From Burkholderiales bacterium RIFCSPLOWO2_12_FULL_61_40 (GTDB lineage: Bacteria > Pseudomonadota > Gammaproteobacteria > Burkholderiales > Burkholderiaceae_C): a stretch of DNA of 64,000 nucleotides. Each line of letters begins with the position of its first letter. Positions within the stretch are counted from its first letter, which is position 1. Below are positions 63,040 through 64,000 of this stretch, piece after piece. The DNA is taken from contig MESI01000035.1 in NCBI GenBank assembly GCA_001770935.1, positions 1 through 64,000 of the forward strand, in the 5' to 3' direction. Under the pieces are notes generated by a model. That model saw only the letters and a list, made by a program, of their open reading frames with translations, ran no database searches and was not told the DNA's origin. The translations under genes and the position numbers were made by a program.

Positions 63040-63079
63040 TTGACAATCCTTTTGCCTTACATCATAGTAAGGCAAAAGG
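63040..63079 (+). promoter_or_regulatory. Promoter with overlapping perfect inverted repeat before second vapBC
   Basis: A consensus -35 TTGACA (63040-63045) is followed 17 bp later by CATAGT (63063-63068). The inverted repeat CCTTTTGCCTTAC (63048-63060) and GTAAGGCAAAAGG (63067-63079) with a six-base loop covers the spacer and -10. It is well placed for autorepression by the VapB-type antitoxin. Confidence 0.75.
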
Positions 63080-63087
63080 ATTTAACC

Positions 63088-63330
63088 ATGTCAACCGCAA
63101 CTCTTACATCCAAAGGCCAGATCACTATTCCTGTGGAGGTCCGCAATGACCTCAAGGTTGATGTTGGCGATAGGGTCGAGTTTGTTCAGATCGCCCCAGG
63201 CCGCTATGAATTCGTTGCGGCCACCAACGAAGTAACCGTGCTCAAGGGGATGTTTGGCCCGGCCAAGAAAACCGTTTCTATTGAGTCCATGAATGCGGCC
63301 ATCGCGCTACGCGGGGCGGCAGCACGATGA
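63088..63330 (+). CDS. VapB-type AbrB-fold antitoxin (second pair)
   Basis: 80 residues from the ATG at 63088, preceded by AAGGA. MSTATLTSKGQITIPVEVRN then DLKVDVGDRVEFVQIAPGRY is the classic SpoVT/AbrB domain; the C-terminal NEVTVLKGMFGPAKKTVSIE arm should block the toxin. It overlaps the PIN gene by four bases (ATGA at 63327) and lies directly behind an operator-promoter. Confidence 0.9.
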   Translation: MSTATLTSKGQITIPVEVRNDLKVDVGDRVEFVQIAPGRYEFVAATNEVTVLKGMFGPAKKTVSIESMNAAIALRGAAAR

Positions 63331-63722
63331 TCGGCCTCGACACGAATGTCCTGGTGCGCTACATCATGCAAGACGATTCCAAAAATTCGCCAAAGGCGAA
63401 CAAGTTGATTGAATCTTTGGACGGTGACAACCCCGGATACATCACCATGGTGTCTGTCATCGAGTTGTACTGGGTGCTGACCTCCTGCTACGAGTTGACA
63501 GCTGAGCAGGTTGGGCAAGCGCTGGAGGCAATACTTCGCACCAAACCATTTTTGGTAGAGCGCGCGGATCAGGTAATGCGTGCTCTGCGGGTGTTTGGTG
63601 AAGGTAAGGCCGACTTTGCAGACTGTTTGATCGAAAGGTCTGCATCGGGTGCTGGTTGCACCCAGACCATGACTTTTGATGTCGGCGCATCCAAGCACGC
63701 TGGCATGACCTTAATTGCCTGA
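63327..63722 (+). CDS. VapC-type PIN-domain toxin (second pair)
   Basis: 131 residues: MIGLDTNVLVRYIMQDD carries the first acidic residue, VSVIELYWVLTSCY the Glu, and GKADFADCLIERSASGAGC the third and fourth acids. C-terminal MTFDVGASKHAGMTLI is normal for the family. This belongs to a different subfamily from the PIN gene at 60473, so the two pairs are independent acquisitions. Confidence 0.9.
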   Translation: MIGLDTNVLVRYIMQDDSKNSPKANKLIESLDGDNPGYITMVSVIELYWVLTSCYELTAEQVGQALEAILRTKPFLVERADQVMRALRVFGEGKADFADCLIERSASGAGCTQTMTFDVGASKHAGMTLIA

Positions 63723-63724
63723 AA

Positions 63725-63904
63725 ATGGCTAAACCAATCAATAAGGCGATGGATGCAGAGATGGTTAGCGTATCCCGGATTCAAGCATGGGCGAACTACT
63801 CTGTTGGCTTGCTGGGCAACAGAACAATGCGTTCTATCAGAAGACAGGTTGCAGTGACGCCGAAAGTTGTATATACTTCATATATGCATAGTGAGGTACC
63901 ATGA
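63725..63904 (+). CDS. Possible 59-residue ORF before the last antitoxin-like gene
   Basis: From the ATG at 63725 a frame reads MAKPINKAMDAEMVSVSRIQ and on to SYMHSEVP, with its stop overlapping the following start region (ATGATG at 63901). It might be a remnant or a genuine small protein; no SD or family support is seen. The second half contains promoter-like TATATACTTCATATA. Confidence 0.2.
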   Translation: MAKPINKAMDAEMVSVSRIQAWANYSVGLLGNRTMRSIRRQVAVTPKVVYTSYMHSEVP

Positions 63905-64000
63905 TGAGAGTTGCAAGTGAAAACCTGCTGGTGAAATTTCGCTCCAAGGACACACAATTTGGTGTGACCCGTGGAACGGTTAAGGCGCTGGCCAAAGAGT
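63901..64000 (+). CDS. Partial ORF at window edge, antitoxin-like
   Basis: Tandem ATG codons at 63901 and 63904 start MMRVASENLLVKFRSKDTQF and on to GVTRGTVKALAKE at the edge. The size, position after toxin-antitoxin pairs and the G(A/G)xVTRGT-like helix hint at a small DNA-binding antitoxin, but only 33 codons are visible. GAGG lies close upstream. Confidence 0.5.
   Translation, partial: MMRVASENLLVKFRSKDTQFGVTRGTVKALAKE

Noticed and set aside
1-64000. tRNA or rRNA genes
   Set aside because: None was recognised by eye; a covariance-model scan would be needed to exclude a tRNA.

Overview
The window looks like chromosomal DNA of a betaproteobacterium of the order Burkholderiales, most likely Comamonadaceae (Rhodoferax/Acidovorax/Polaromonas-like). 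The reasons are high GC and codon use in the housekeeping part, gene neighbourhoods such as accB-accC-prmA-DUF3426, pilS-pilR-ampD and ccsA/ffh, a lysine/alanine-rich H1-like protein, and a dispersed short repeat I associate with this family. This placement is inferred from gene content; no rRNA or tRNA gene was recognised.

Region 1 (1-26.7 kb) is housekeeping: a partial RNB ribonuclease, a YqiA-type esterase, rodA, tldD, the DAHP synthase gene aroG, mpl, a TlpA-like thioredoxin, accB-accC-prmA, a DUF3426 zinc-ribbon membrane protein, an H1-like DNA-binding protein, nrdA-nrdB, ampD, pilS-pilR, a ccsA-like gene, ffh and miaB. The most striking element is upstream of aroG. A 22-codon ORF carries the run Phe-Tyr-Phe-Gly-Tyr-Phe-Trp-Phe, and it is followed by a GC-rich hairpin with a T tract and a competing antiterminator segment. 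This is a textbook-style transcription attenuator for all three aromatic amino acids. nrdA has a pair of NrdR-like boxes centred 32 bp apart over a good promoter.

Region 2 (26.8-53.9 kb) is a Wzx/Wzy-type exopolysaccharide or O-antigen locus: uppS, a large SLBB export protein, Wzz, a WecA/MraY-type initiating transferase, an EPS-associated MarR regulator, GDP-fucose synthesis (gmd, fcl), ugd, a flippase, an FkbM methyltransferase fusion, an acyltransferase, a GT10 fucosyltransferase, a GT2, an AsnB-like amidotransferase, a polymerase/ligase, two GT4 enzymes and a WecG/TagA transferase. Passenger genes are threaded through it: two MntA-HepT (MNT-HEPN) modules, a third truncated one, a Bro-N protein and an AlbA/Schlafen-type ATPase. 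A 5' fragment of gmd is duplicated about 2 kb upstream of the real gene, and copies of the short dispersed repeat sit at the cassette junctions. From about 40.98 kb the sequence becomes visibly AT-richer, which suggests transfer.

Region 3 (53.98-64 kb) is an accessory island. It starts with an IS1634-like element whose terminal ~245 bp also lie inverted at its other end, and whose transposase is split by a 410-bp insertion flanked by 8-bp direct repeats. Then come VapX/VapD, a small HTH-like protein, a repeat-type protein with a 48-codon ORF in front, AbiEi/AbiEii with a perfect operator-like inverted repeat, VapBC, IS debris, MazEF, a decayed toxin-antitoxin pair, a second VapBC with an operator-promoter, and a partial ORF at the edge.
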